From Vespula vulgaris (Eukaryota; Arthropoda; Insecta; Hymenoptera; Vespidae), in assembly GCF_905475345.1 (NCBI RefSeq), contig NC_066608.1, positions 620,001-684,000 of the forward strand: a DNA stretch of 64,000 nt, given 5' to 3'. Below the pieces are notes generated by a model. The model had not been told where the DNA came from and ran no database searches. It saw nothing but the letters and a program-made list of their open reading frames with translations. Shown here piece after piece: positions 10,486 to 25,468 of this stretch (the stretch's first letter is position 1; each line of letters starts with the position of its first letter). The position numbers and the translations under genes were made by a program.

Positions 10486-13400
10486 AATACGGAAGTTGCG
10501 AATGTCCGTCGTCCAGTTCCTTTTTTCTCCATTCGTTTGCTCGTATTGGACGTGTTTTGTTCGCTTTTGAATTTGAACGAATGAAACAGTTCGGAGAATA
10601 TTAAAAATTAGGGATATAATACATATATAGAGATCGCGAGCCCTTGTATTCTCTCTTTCCTCCATTCTCCGAGCATTTACCTTTCGGTCCAGATATACAA
10701 GGGAGATATATATATATATAGAAAAGAGGAATGGTCGGAGGGATGAGTAGTTCTGCGGCAAATAAATTGTCGAAGGTCTCTTTTTATCTATTTCCTTTTC
10801 TCTCCTATCATCAAGTCGACTTTTGTCGCGCTCTTTTCTCCTTTTCCTCTCTGCTCGCGGCCTGCTCGTTATCCTATTTTCCTTTTCGCCTTTATTTACG
10901 ACATATTAAATTTCCATTTGCGCGACAATACCGTACAAAACGAATGCAAGAGTGCGTGCATCATCGAGCGAGCTTTATCTATCTATATACGTACACACAC
11001 ACACACACACATCTCGTTCAACAACGTAATCGCTTTTGTCTACGACGAAGCATCGCCGTTTCGTCGTTACTACCCCTCTCTTATCTCAATCTCTTGCTGT
11101 CACGGTGAGTCATTTTTTATGTTCTTTTTGATTTTTTTATTCTTCTTTTTTTTTAGGACATCACGCTGATAATAATTATTCTTTGCAAATTGAGTTTTTA
11201 ACGAGACACAGAGAGAGAGAGAGAGATAGAAAACTTTTTATCTTTGCCTTCTATGTCAGCTCGTTCACCGTGAATAGTTAAGATCGAGCTCCCACCAAAA
11301 CTCCTCCAAGCAGGAGGAGGATGTTGAAAAGAGAGGTGAAGCAGAGAAGGGGAAGGAGGAGGATCGTTTTCATGCATTAAACAATGGCCGTCGACGTCCT
11401 TCGAGCTTCGCGATAAACGGGGCTATCAAAGCTAGTCTCGAAACTTATTCGACTTCTCTATCTGTCCTTCCTCTCCGTCTCTCTCCTCTCTCTCACTCTC
11501 TCTCTCTCTTCCTCTTTCAATGCTGAGCGTCTTTAATACAACGAATGAATAGATTTATGCGCCTTTGGATGCAGATAGCACCTATATTCGAAGGATCAGA
11601 ACTCGAGGAGAACGAACGAGTTTTGCAGACTTGTGAAAAAAATTGGGCCGACGCCTAAGTGCAACGTCGAATCGAAAGCTCTGGATCTCCTGACTCGAAC
11701 CGTCTATACGATTCTGAAATTTTCTTTGCCGATAACACCTTTTCAAAGGAGACCACCAAATAGCAGCAGCTTCGTTTGACTTTTTAATGTTTCTTTTTTA
11801 TCAATTTTAATATTTATAAAAACAAGCTTCTCCGTTACCGCAGAAACGTATTTTTTAAGAAATTTCTTCGCGGGTATAATCATCGACGTCACGTTGTACA
11901 TTTCAAATGACGCTTTTCAAACGATCTTTACACGTTCATCGCTTTGCGCAAGTAACGCCGAAATAATGCCATTCGGATTTTAATACGATGTCGATTAAAT
12001 TCTAAACCGAGAATAGATCGTATTCGTGAAAATGTTCCTCCTATCTTGGGATCGGTCCTGCTTCCTGCAGCTGACGCGACATAAAACGTACGAAAGTAAT
12101 GTAGAAATCGATCCTTCGTCTAAACCTTTCGACAGCTTTTCGCATTCCATGATGCTTGTTTTTAGAACGACGTTAAATAGTCATCGAAGCTTTTTAAAGT
12201 ATTCCGACCAAATCTTCAAACTTTGCTATCGATTTTGTTACCATAGAGAAATTTTAGAATGACTTTCTTCGTCCTTAATAGAAATCCTTTTACATCGGAG
12301 ATATTTATTTTAGTACTTATTAGTTACTTGTTACGAGTTAAACGTTAATTAAGTTTCACCCCCGTAACGACGATATTTTTAATAATTATTCTACACTTTG
12401 TACGTTACGTGAAAACCGCTATATAAACGCAACGATCTTTGAAAACATCACGCTCGCCATGATCGGGTCACCGCGAGAATAAATCTTCGAGTTTTCAACG
12501 TCTCTTTTTCTTTCTCTCTATCTATCTCTTTTACTATTTTTCCTTGCAAACGAAACGGTGCTGTAATAGCGTCTTCGAATAAATTTCCGTCACCAGCACG
12601 GTGACCCATTGCATCTTTCTACGAGATCATCGTAAAGCTTGTCTAAAGGAGGAAATAAAAAAGAAGAGAAGAAGAGGAAGAAGAAGAAGAAGAAGGAAGA
12701 AATAAGGAAGAAGCAAAGGAGAAAAAGGGGGAAGAGAAATAGAAAATATAGCCGAGAGATGTGAGAGAGAGAGAGTCTACGTAGAGAGACTCGTTCATTG
12801 AAATATCGTTCGGGTCCATGTTACTATTAGAAGATAGTACTCTATGAAAGAGCAAAGAAAAATAAAAAGAGAGAGATAGCAATTAGTTGGTACAATAAAT
12901 TACAATTAACCAACGTTGCGCCGGCTCGTACGTTCTGGACCCATCGGATTTTTTTATTCAATGATGATTCTTGATTTTAGTTAATGAAACGATATAAACC
13001 GTCCCTGATATTGCGGCTATTGATTTCAATTTAACAGCGGCCGACTTCCGGCAGCCGCCAACGTTCGCTCGTAAATCAAAGATCGACGTTCCGTTTCTCC
13101 TATCCTTGTTCCCGATGTTATCCGTCTGTTAGCGATTAGCGAGGGTGAAATTCTCTGGCAAGGTTAAAAAAAAAAAAACTAAAATGCATCGATAGGATCG
13201 AAGAAAATCGATGATCGAAATTATTTCCAATTTTTTGTTCTCTCGATCGATCGATTCTCATCACTCGGATCTGATTACCGTGATCTTAACGTACGAAGTG
13301 AAATCGATGTATCGAAATGTTTGATAGATATCGATCGTGACACATCCGTTTAAAATTATAGATACCAGTGGATCGTTCTTGCACGGGTGAAGGACCCTTT

Positions 13401-15224
13401 GAAACGAAGACTAATCGCTAATGGGTTCACTAGCCCTTACAGTTTCTGAAGTTTGGAAGCGAAGTGGCACACATTAACCCTTTGCCGTCGAACATTCCAC
13501 CTGGCTGGCCACGAGCGTTCGTTCTACTACACCCCCGTACATGCACCAATAATCTTATTACGTACTGATTTATTTGGGCCATCTACTACCATGCTCGATT
13601 ATCTTTTAGAGATATTCAAAAAAAAAAAAAAAAAGGAAAAAGAAAAACAAGAAAAACTTTTATCGAGACAAAAAAAAAGAAAAAAAAAGAATGATCTCAA
13701 CAATAATAATGACCGAATAACGCATTAAGGTTTGTAGCAAGCTTTCTTTATCTCGAGTACGGGCACCGTGAAAACGACTAGAAAGAGGGAAAGAGAGAAA
13801 GAGAGATAGAGATAGAGATAGGGATGAAAAAAGTGTCATGAAAAGGGCGAGGACGATACCGAGCGTGAAAATCGTTGCTTTGGAAACGGAGTTAACGTTC
13901 GCGTCTTACGGTTGTAGCGTAGTCGTAATGCCGGAAGCGATGCGTCGGTCCGTCCTTATCTCTCTCGGTAGATATTATCCCTTCGGTGGTCCGGTATCTC
14001 TCCTCTCCGTGGCGCGCGTGGAAACATTTCCAGTCGAGATTTTTCACAGTCCATCGTTCCTACCGTCCGATACGATCCTTTCGACGCGGTGACAACACAC
14101 GGACGGGGTGCTAGAGCCCAGAGAAATTTATGGTCGGTTCAACCTACTTTCCGTGGTTCGATTTGCTATCGAGAGAGTCGGACGGACGAGAAGACGAGAG
14201 ACGTCTTTCGATTTAAAATTAATCGAGATCCCCCATCCTCTCGTCGTTCGCTGCTAACGAGACGCACCTGTTAAGAATAATAGTTATCGGAAACGTCTAA
14301 TGGACCTACGTCCACGTTGAAAGCTGCAAGAATTGGACGGTTCGACGACTTTTCTCATAGTCTCGTGTCAGCGTTACCATAAAGGGCCGACGTCGCTGTC
14401 ACGTCGCTCTACCCTGGATCCGTTTTTGTCGTCAAGCCAACCATGACGTATGGTCGTCGTTCTACACTCGCGTTAACCCTTTATGGGGAGCACCGAGATG
14501 CTTGAAAGTGTCTCCCCGTGTATGTGCGCGCGCGTGACAAGATCTCGACGTTGATACCGATCTATCGATCACGATCTCCCCGTTCCTCTTTCTACCGGTG
14601 AAATCATATCTTCGAGAGATCGGCGATTTATCGGAAAACTTTTTCTTTTCGATGAAAAACCTTGTAGTCGTCTTTTCCACAATTTTCTTTTCTCTCTCTT
14701 CTCTTCTCTTCTTGCAAATTGATTTATACGAGTGGTATCGATGCTTTTTCGTCTCTCTCTTTCTTTCCTCCTATCTATCGTTGAGGACCAGAAAAGGAAA
14801 GATACCCGAACGACGAGCGTCGAGGATCGTTAGCAACCCTTGAGAAGACTCGGCTCATTATGTTTTTCTATGGAATTCGCTTGAAATCGTTCGCACGAGC
14901 ATTCGCGTCGCTCGCGTTATTAGCCCAAGGGTCGTTTTCGCCGTCCTTCTACGTTTTCTCGTCTTTTCCTCTCTTCTCCGCGCGTGAAAATTCTCTACGG
15001 CACTTGTCACAACAGGAGAAAAAGTCGAAAAATAGGAGAAAAACGTGAATCACCGCGCGAAAATATCACAATTTTTTCCAACCACGATTATCAACCGCAT
15101 TCTAATTCGCTCGAGAATTTCTTTCCAAGATTTCTTTCGTCGCAAACGCCACCTTCTCTTTTCCTTCGGATCGAGACCACTTTCGAAACGAGTTCGTAGA
15201 TTTGAAATCAACGAGAGATCGATT

Positions 15225-15420
15225 ATGGAATTTATGCAATTATTTAAGTACCCACGTTGTCTAACTCGTTATCGTAGCATTTTTTGTTAGACGAAACACC
15301 GCGCTTAATTTTGATATCACCGATTTCTCTGAATTTTCAATATCTTAATAAGGATTTTAATCGAAAGCAAACATAGCCGATAAAACGTGATATACTTGTT
15401 GCATGATAGCCGATCGACGA
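15225..15420 (+). repeat. Dispersed repeat Rep-C, copy 2
   Basis: It matches 10290-10485 in the same orientation, about 4.9 kb away, with the same ordered landmarks and small indels. It has no open frame of its own and no visible terminal repeats. Confidence 0.6.
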
Positions 15421-18400
15421 TGCATCAAGAGAGGTCGAAAAGTGGCTGCGATCGAATATCCGTACGTACGTTAGAGCGCAAAATATCGATTAGCGAAAAT
15501 ATCGTGCTGGAGGCGTTGGCACGAAAGAGGGTGGATTAGCAAGGAGGAAACGGAAACGTATGTATATCGGTTTCCTAGCTTCAAAGGCGTTGTTCGTCGT
15601 TGGAGTTTCCGTCCCTTCGTGTTCTTCGTTAAGGGAACAAGACGTAGATAGAGCTCTAGACGCAGAGAGCTCTCTCTCTCCTTCTCTCCGTTCGTCTCTT
15701 ATAGCAGTTACCGACTACGATCGGATGCTTGTAACTTGCGGTTAAGCTATGGTGTCGGTTACGCGAGAAGGGATGTTCTCCGTTGGCTGTCGTAAAACGA
15801 TCGACGGAAGCGTGCCATATATATGCAGGTGTTACCGAAAATCGTTTACGATTATCGAATTAGCACGATATCGACAGCTTTCAACGTAATTGAAAGACGG
15901 AACGCGTGTAAACGTATTCGCACGATATCGATCTATCCTAGACTCGCTATAGAAGTTGCATCTCGAATCGAAAAATTTATCTACTTCTTTTCAACGTTTT
16001 CCTTCTCTCTCCAAATGTATTGGTACAAGCGAGAAGAGATACATCAGTGTAACAAAAAAGAGGTGTGCAATATCTTTCTTTCTCTTTTTTAGAATAAAAA
16101 TCAATTTAATACGTACGACTTACAACATGATTTTTGGTGAAAATCCGAGCCAACGAAGACGAAGCTACGTTTCAATCGTCGAGATATAATGTAAGAGGAT
16201 GTAGATATCTATTTTAATTCATGGAATACTCTCGAGAAAACTCTCCAATATACGTATACATATACATATATATATATATAGTATATATACGAATATATAT
16301 ATACATATATATTTTTTCTCTCGGTAAGATCTCCCTTGCTTTCTGCTACTTGTATCTCGATAACACGAAGACGTAATAATTTTAATGGTATCGAGATTTC
16401 CTCCAAACGATACTTTTTAAATCTCTCTTTCTCTCTGTCGCAGAGCTAACGTTCTTAAGGTATCAATTTCTTAAATCAATTTAGTTTTTTATATATATAA
16501 AATAAGAAAAAAAAAAACGGAAGAGGAATAAGAAAAATACGATTCTAGATTACGATTCTATGGAACGAGATTAAAAAACTGGTGGGCAAATTTTCTCGAA
16601 TAAATTCGTATAATAGTCGGTCATTATTATCACTAATGACAGAATTTAACGGCTTTCGTTTGAGTTACATCGTCCTTTACACCCCCGCAACCGCAGATCC
16701 ACATTCCGTTTTTCTAGTTTTCCCTTTTCTCTCTCTCTTCGTTCTCTCATTTCTTTCTTTTTTTATACGTTGCGTCGCGATTCCGTGAACGAGCTTTTAC
16801 CGCGTGCTTTGCTTCGCCCACATGACCTTTCCTTCCCTTTTCCATTTTCCCCCTTTCTTCTTCGTCTTTTTTTCTTTTCTCTTTTTTCTTTCAACGAATC
16901 TTTGCCATCACTAGACAAAATGGAATCGAGCAATAGAAAAGAATGATGAAAAAGAAAGGACCTAGTTCGTCGATATCTAAGAGAATAGATTCGAATACTA
17001 CGATGAGTAGGAGAGAAGATGTGTGTATTCTTTTAAAAGCTCTATCGATTTTGAGATAAAGAAAGATAGAACGAACGAGCTTTTTCTCTCCGTGTTGACT
17101 CTACTAAAATACACGTACTTACCCATCTAATATTTATCTTTAAGAAGGTATTTTACTTAGAAAGAAAGAAAAAAAAAAAGAAAAAATCGTTACCGTTACG
17201 TTCGCCATATTAAAATATAAAACTAGAACGACATAATAAAAAATCGTACGGTTCGAACAAAAATTATAGTCTTCGAGTCTTCATAAAATTTGCTTCCATT
17301 TTTTGTTTTTTTTTTTTTTATTCCCTGAAGATAACGATACGATCTATTTAACGCGACAAAACGATCTTGACTCCTCCTCTTTCATCTCGTACTTGCTCGA
17401 TGTAACGTGTTCTCCCTTTTTCGTGTCTGACGACCAGGATAGATCGTAAATATCGATTTTTATCGAGCGATATCCTCTCTCTCTCTCTCTTGCTCTCTTC
17501 TTTTAAACGCGATAATAACTTAAAAATTTATGATAAGCAACTTGGCCTTCGCTTCGTTCATTCGTTTTATGATCCATTTTGAACGTTGAACAAACTACTC
17601 GTACATTTTACATCGTTGTACTCTTCGTAGCTCTAGACTTGGAGAGTTAACGTTGGTTAATTTGCTCGCATACGTAGGCGTTTACGCAGCGAGCAACTAT
17701 ATACATACGTTACAGAGAGAGAGAGAGGAGAGATTGTTAATTCGTTACAGCGTCGCTTTATCGTCGACCATGGAAAACGAGAGGGCGAGAAGAGAGTTTC
17801 GAAAGGCAAACTTCGACGAGCCGTGGGGATCGTTAAAAAATTTTTGATGGTGGAGATCAACGTTCGCGATAGAAAAAGAGATATGGTACACCTAAATCGA
17901 TTAGAAAGATTAGAAAATAAAATATTTGTACGCGTCGCGACCTACGTGACGTAACAAGTCGATAAATACGATATAAACGAACCATCACCTATAGAGACAA
18001 GTTTACGTTTCTAACGATCGCAAGGTCTTCGCGTGTTTATATTTTTCGTTGTAAAAAAAATTAATTTCGATAGCGCAGTATAATAACAGGGACGATACGA
18101 TACGAGTAAAACTCGTCTGAAAACAAAGATTTGCATGCGCCGAATATTCTAATTATCTTATATATACTTACGTAGCATCGATCCGATCGATTATCGCCCG
18201 TTGAATTGGACTCATAAAAAATTTGCAATGATTTTCACGAGAGTTCATTATCGCGAGTGGCAGATTCTTGGTAAAAGTTTCCTCGTAAAATCGTTTATCT
18301 CGGACTTTGGTAAACTGGTCGGTGGTCTTACAGCAGATCGACTTCCATTGTTCGGGTACAGGGCTTTAATACCGAAGGACGACATCTGTCGAGGGAGTGA

Positions 18401-21400
18401 CACTCGGCCTGGAACAATACGGAGATTGAATTATGAGGGCCGAGGGCTTGTCCTTTGTCACCTTCTCTTTCTATTCTCCATCTTTATCTCTCCCTCTCCA
18501 TCTCTCTTGTTCCGACGTACATACATATGTAGGTGGTGGTCGGTGGTCGGTAGGTAACTGGAGTGTTGGTGCGTCGGTGTGAGTTCGCGTCGAGATCTTT
18601 TGTCGGTTCCTTTGTGAACCCTTTTACGATACATCGTGGTACACGAAAATGGCAATCGATAGTTGTAAAAGGATAAGGAACAAAATTCTCTTTCGAAGAG
18701 CGATCTATGCTCGCATCGCAAGAGAGTACGAACGAGAGAAAATATTACGTATATACGTATGCGTGTTGGTGTTTACAGTCGACAGGAGTTTTCAAAATAT
18801 CCTCCGTGTTAACGCGTCCGAGTACAACGCTGGAATGAAAGCTCTCCGAGCCTGTATCCTTGAGTTACCTTCAATGCCCCCGGCCGTTTCTCGTTGTTTA
18901 CGTTGAGGCACTTGTCGAGACTTCCAAGAAGCCCAAGTAATCTCTGGACGTACGCGCACGTGACTCAAACTTTCATATTAAATATCGATCGTGAACGTTT
19001 CTACTCGGGATACGAACAGGTATCCAACAAAAAGCGATCCCCGTTCGTACGAGATATCCGTTCGATTCGATCGATCGTCTAACCGAGACGCAAACCGAAC
19101 CGAAAGTTCATCTAAGCGATTTAAAGAAAGAGAAAAAAATCAATCGCTTTTTTTCGAAGCTTCTCAAGATAATTTTTTGTTTAAATCGTAAAACTGGAAC
19201 GGCCGAGGAATTTTCGGCTCGTCCTACGAGCGTAAAATTAATCAAGACGAGTCAAGCTTTTTTTCATTTACATTTTCATTCGCATTTACATTTTTCATTA
19301 CGTCGCAAATCCGAACCGATATCGGAGAGCGAATACTATTTTAGAATTTTTTATACGATTATCTCTCGACAATGGTATGCAGTGGATATTGAATGAATCT
19401 CTGTTCTGCATCATGAAACCTCGAAAATGCAATTGGTTGTGTCACATGAGATTCCTCTCTCGAACGATGTAATTTATTTACAAAACCACGAGGAACGAAG
19501 AATCGAGCTCACAGAGAGAAATCCGGTAAAAGCAAAGCGTGTCGCGTAAAATCCCTAAGGAGATGCGCCGTAATATAATTTTTCAAACTTCGAAAGCGTA
19601 TCGCGTAGCTCGAGAGTCTTAATATCGGTGCATCGATATCGTCGTCGTGGTTGGGTAAAGCCGCGCGTTTTAGATAGGAAATTGGAAAATTTTCATGTAA
19701 ACCGTGCGACGTGTCGTGTTAAGTCGGTTGCTAGTAGACAAAAAAGAAAAAAGAAAAAAAAAGAACCGGATATCTATCGGATATTTTTCGAGGTAAAAAG
19801 GAAACTCGGTTGCTTTGTCTCGATAAAGATTATTTTTTAGTCGTTTGGACGATACCGCTTAACGCGTTAAAAATTTTATTACAAAAAAAAAAGATGGAAA
19901 AGGAGAAAAAATATTCTCGTATATCCTGATCGGAAAGCAAATCCCTTGTATACCGGGGAAACCAAAGTTACGCCAACGTTCGATTCGGATACTCAGGGTT
20001 ATACGGAAATCCTGAATGGGTCCTGGGCTTTCGGTACTTCAGAGAAATTCGCGGGAAAGTAGTTGAGTTCGATATGCCTTGCCTCGAATGCAGTGCTCCA
20101 AGTTCCTCTCTCTCTAACTCGTATCTGTGTAGCCAAAATCATCCAGCCATAGATACGATCCTCCTCGAGTTCGAATAATTCACGATTAATTCAAAAATTC
20201 ATCGAGTCGCGCTCTTGATGCTTTAACGAAGCTGCACGTTCGATGCGTATGTATATCGATCAACGAGAGGATAGAAGAGAGAAAGAGAGAGGGGAGATAG
20301 ATACGAAACTCTAGAACAGAAATTTGCAAAAGTTGGTGGCAAAGGCTAATCGATCGGGATCGATATTCCGCCCTCATGTGCCTGACCGACTTTCTCTCTC
20401 TCTCTCTCTCTCTCTCTCAGACGAGCAGAAGCCGACTCTTGTTAAGCTGGAATATCGCTGAGTGCGAATAATTTTTGTTCGTCGCGGCAAGGTGGCTGAG
20501 TTGGCTCGACGTCAAAAAATTTCATCGCTTTTGAAGGAGCTTTCCGAAAGACGGATGATTTTTAATATATATATATATACTTTTTTTTAATCGTTTATTT
20601 TTGACAAGGAAAAAGAGAAAGAGAGCAGACGAAAAGTAGGAGGATAAGGAAAACCGTAATTAGGACTTATTTAAGGCCAAAACTAAAACGTCGACTAGCG
20701 TCAGACCGGTATGTAAATTGGAACGTTTACGTTCGCTCGTGTAACGCATATGCTGATGGGGTTGCAGAAATTCTCGTGGACGTGGTAAGCGTGACGACGG
20801 TCTTTCTCCATCCCCCTTCCGCCTCTCCGTTCTCTTTCCGTCGCGCGGACAAGCGGAAATGCGAGGGAGGATTCGAGAATACGTTCGCATAAATCGCAGA
20901 TGCAACGGCACGAGGTATTACAGTGGCCAGAGAGCTCGGTCGGAGCTCGCGAGCACTTTACGCGTCTTGCCTTATTCAGTGAACGTTCTGGAGTAGTCCT
21001 ACCAACAACAACGTCCATCCGATTGTCTTCCTACTCGATTAGACTAATGCTTTTCTAGCCAATGAAAATGGAAATCCTTCGAGGTTGATTCGATCTCTCG
21101 CTAACTCCTGACCGCTCGGCTCTTTCATCCTTTTTTCGAGGAGAAAATCTTGGGAAATCCTTTGGGAATTTTTCGATTAAACGATCGAAAGGAAGCTTTA
21201 GAAATATTCCATAGGAACTTTTTACCATTCTCCAAACTACTAAGTAAAGAACGCGAAGAGGGTAGTAAACGTTAAAGAGCTTGGAAACTCGAAACTCGAT
21301 ATATCGCTCGATTTACTTGCGCAAGGAACGGGTTTCTACGAACGAACGAAAAACCGGCTAATGAACCGTCTGTTCCAGCTTTTTATCAAGGAAGACGAAA

Positions 21401-23214
21401 AAAGAAAGGAAGAAAGAAAGAAAGAGAATAAAAAGCATAAGAGTTAAAAGGACAAACGATGCGTTAAGCTCGTCGACTGCCGGCAGAAGGAATGTTTCGT
21501 GGGTGGAAAAGACGCGCGTTTTTTGCGCGGATTTCCGGATACTCCGAATAATCAAAAGGTTAAGCGCTAAAATTGGCATGAATATTAAAGAGGTTGGTAG
21601 CGAGATAACGGAGAGAAAAATGAGAGAGAGAGAGAGAGAGTCGACGCGTATGCCTCGATTAAACTTACCGAAATATCTCTCTCTTGACGGTGGAGTTAAC
21701 GCGTAATATATATTCTTTTAAGATCTAGATCCTCTACGAGGACGAGAGAGATAGAGAGAGAGAGAGAAGAAGGAGGGGAAAGAGGAGGAGGCGGGGGAAA
21801 CGAGGACTAGGACGAGGACATCGAGTCGAAGTTATCGCTCTGCGGCTATGGACGGGCGCAAATGGTGGAGGCACGTTATTATCCCGAAGGATTAATTTCC
21901 AACACGGCACCGTGCTCCAGGCCGACGATTCTCGTCTAATTGCCGCGATCCCCGGTAGTGCGAGCTCCGGATCTCAATGACAATCGGAGCACAAGCGAGA
22001 GTATGAGAATGAGAGAGAGAGAGAGAACGAGAGAGCTCTCACATCGACGTTCATTGATAACCAAGAGTTCGAGCTACGCGTTCGTTAAATTTTTCCAAAG
22101 TCTCCGCTTTCTCGACCTCGTATTCCCACTCGTCGCGTACTACAAACTTTTCATTGTAATTTACGAGGGTCATTGTTAATTATTCGTAAGCCCAGGCACA
22201 AAACTTTACCCCTCGAGTTACCGTAGTCATGCGCCACCACGCGCCATCGTGCTTTCTTTTTTCCTTTCCCATAAAATACGAACTTGTTTCCTAGCATCGG
22301 AAGTAACGTTAACGATGATTAATTCGACCAAAAATGCATTATGACCGAAGATAAAACATACTTGCTGGGATAGCTCGTTAGACAATGCTCGAATTAATCT
22401 TGTCCCCCATTCGTATCTTCTTATCGCGTTAGAAAATTATCAAGTCGGTTTCTTCGGTGAAAAAAGAACAAAATAGAAAAAATGTTAGGATCATTGAATT
22501 TGTTTACGTAATTACTTGGACCATTTCGGTGATTACCGGGTCATGTAATCATTTATATTACCTTAATTGCGATTAAATAGGATCGTAGACAATAATGTTC
22601 CCTCGTACGCACGGATAAACGTTTAACTATAAATGATCTCCACTGTGGCATTTAATCCTTGAATTTTCCAGAGGTAAAACCCTTTCTCTCTTTCCCCCTT
22701 TCCTCCCCTTCGTCGTTACCCCCTCCTGCAGTCATAAACAGAGGTATCGCGGTTTCTCCCTAATACCAGAGTATTAAGTTTGAAAGAAATAAATGGTTAG
22801 CTCTGGAAATATATAGCCGCGTTTTCTTTATTTTCAAAGCGAGCTCACGACGTACCCGGTGGTGTTTTGACAAAAGCCACGTTACCATGGGTTTATTCGC
22901 TTTCTCGTTCTATCGACTCGTATTAAATAGGAGACGAAGAAAGGAGAAAATAAAAAAAAAGAAAGAAAGAAAAAAGAAAAAACATTCCAGAAAAGTCCAA
23001 AATATATAGCAAAGGGAAAGAAAATTTTCTCCGCTGGCGACTTTTACGAATCGTCCTACCCGAGCCGTTCGTTGCCACTCTGCTTTCCCAGTGGTCCGAT
23101 CCACAGGTGCGGCTACTTCTCGACGCTTAACATACAAATGAAGCTAATGAGACTAATGAAACTAATGAAACTTGTGGAAGGTTAATGAGTAAAAATACGA
23201 GATTCGCATTTTTC

Positions 23215-23545
23215 TTGTGGAAAATACAAAGAAAAACAGGGGAAAAGAACGAGAGAAAAAATATTATGAGAATAGTAAAGTCGAATTAAACAGAAGATTT
23301 CTCTTGGGTGAGAGATGTAAGTACGTTGCTCTTGCAAAAAAAAAAAAGAAAAAAATACAAAAGAAAAAGAAGAAGAAAAAAAGAAGAAAAAAAGAAGAAA
23401 GAAAGCCGATCGGGAATAAGCACGTAAGCGAGTCGAGTGAGTCGATTTTTCCATAGGGCCGGGTACGAAGAAGTACTTTCGACGAAGAAGAAAGAAAAAG
23501 AGGAGAGAGGAAGAAAGAAAAGAAAAAGAAAAAGTGGAAGTCGAC
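23215..23545. repeat. Long purine-rich tract
   Basis: About 330 bp in which the + strand is strongly purine-biased (AAG, GAA and poly-A runs), broken by a short mixed segment at 23400-23470. Overlapping lysine-rich (+) and phenylalanine/serine-rich (-) open frames here are by-products of the composition. Confidence 0.75.
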
Positions 23546-24470
23546 GTTCGAGACGAGGACGTTCGAGTTTTCGATCGAAACGGACGAGTAGCGTGCAAAC
23601 TTGTCTCGTACTTCGTCTCGCCATTCATACGTGTTTAAACTGCGGCACTCGTGACGCACACGTCGCCAATATTACGGAAGCACTTGAGAGAGAGACCGTG
23701 AACAAGTAGTAGAGGGGACCCGCCTGGTACACTCTACGGGGAACGATCGAACGTGAGCATAATTCGAACGAACATGGAATAAATATATACACATATATAT
23801 ACGTATATATGTATACATATATGCAGATTACGCGTGCATGCGCGTTAGGTATAGGTTTTATACCTACTTTGTATGTACACGACATAGGGATATATTCTAG
23901 GGATATATCTATATCGACACGGAACAAAGTAATACGCATTGGGATGCCGATAGAAGAGCGTGCAAATTAGCTGTCTCGGAACATCAATCGTCGCCGATGA
24001 CGATGCATCATCGTCCTTGTCCTCGCTTCGCGAACGCAAATACCAATTTTCCTCGTGGATTTCGATCAAGTTGATCGACGTAAGTCTTCGAGTCGAAAAA
24101 CGGATGAAATATATATCTAACGCGCGAACGCCTTCTGCTTATATCCGCGTTATATCGGCTTATCTCCGAAGAGGATAAACCAGATTTCTTCCGGCTACGG
24201 TATAACTTTTGTTTCTCGGAATACATACCGAGTCAAGTTTGTGCAATAGGATAAAGCTTGTTAAGACGACAGGAAAGCATTGTTCCGGATTAAGCCTGTC
24301 AGATATGTATTAGGAGTTGGAATATGTATCGCAGGTTCTCTTCAAACGTGTCACGAACAAGAAAGCACTCGACCTTATCCGTACCGATCGTCTGCTTTGA
24401 AACGGTGATTAAATGTCGTTCGAGAAAGTGAGAGCGTGCTTCGACATCGTATCTACTACCAGTTCCAATT

Positions 24471-24505
<35 letters not shown>

Positions 24506-25468
24506 CTCAACTTTAAATCGAAAGAGAATTAAATAAAGTTCTGAACGAAGTTTCATTCTCTTTCTCGGTCTTTCTCTCTCTCGCTCATTCATGGAAACTA
24601 CGCGAAGCTAATCTAGAAAGGAATCGGTAGTCTTTTCCCAGCTCCCCGATCGCTTTCACCTACGTGTCTTTGGATTTAAAAGCCACTAACGTGTAATAGC
24701 TTTCGTTGTGAATTCTTACCCGGAGATTTCTCGAATAAAAACGAAAGGAAGTGGTAGAGGTCGATAATTCAATGGACACAAGTAACGTTTCTTCCTCCTC
24801 TCTTTTCTTTCTTCGAGCTTACGAACGTATCCCTTCTTTTTCTCCTATTCTTTTTTTTTTTCCTTCAACGTTTCCTCCTTTCCTTCCTTTTGACAGATAA
24901 GCATCGATTCGAATAGAAAATTTCATTCTGTAAAAAGAATCTCATAAATGCAATACGTCTCTTTTCATGATGATCGATTTTCGTTTCGTCTACGTCTACC
25001 GTTTGAGTACATCAGTATCCATCTCGTATTCTTTCCATGAGTTAAAAAGAAAGAGAGAGAGATAGAGAGAGAAATTTTCTTGAAAAATACGAAACGAAGA
25101 ATGCAAGACGAATAAGTACGATATATATCTCTGTACGCGAGTAATGCAAGGGATCTGCTCTTTGCCTTTTTCTTAACAGACGAGAGTACGCCGTAGGAGA
25201 CGAATCGAAAAATTCATTGCTTTTTCCCCCCTCGCTCTTCTCTCTTTCTCTATCCGTCTATTATTCTTATATCTAAAAATGGATCCTTTTTCTTTCGAGA
25301 GAAATCGATAAAACCAAAAACTTATCGAGGACGTTTCGTTGTGTTTCCCAATATGACATGTACTCTTATCGAATCCTGAGAATACGATTCGCTCTCGAGT
25401 ATACGTAGGATAACTTCAATTTCTAATCAAATTCCGTCTATTCTTATACGGAACGATCCAAAGAAAAA

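Larger units (their letters stand above)
8961..20380. other. Gene-poor region with short microsatellites
   Basis: No coding region is supported. The open frames here (for example 9955-10248 and 13838-14092) have no recognisable domain, splice context or start context. Contents: a (CA)n run at 10993-11010, polypurine tracts at 12645-12770 and 13618-13700, TA runs near 16260-16310, and two copies of dispersed family Rep-C (10290-10485, 15225-15420). Complex non-repetitive patches at 13443-13600 and 18300-18620 could be regulatory. A donor-like GTGAGT at 11104 follows a pyrimidine-rich stretch, but no partner exon was found. Confidence 0.5.

Noticed and set aside
12605..12640. Sequence GAGATCATCGTAAAGCTTG resembling a known insect microRNA (bantam) seed region
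   Set aside because: Only part of the seed-like core matches, and no complementary arm forms a precursor hairpin nearby.
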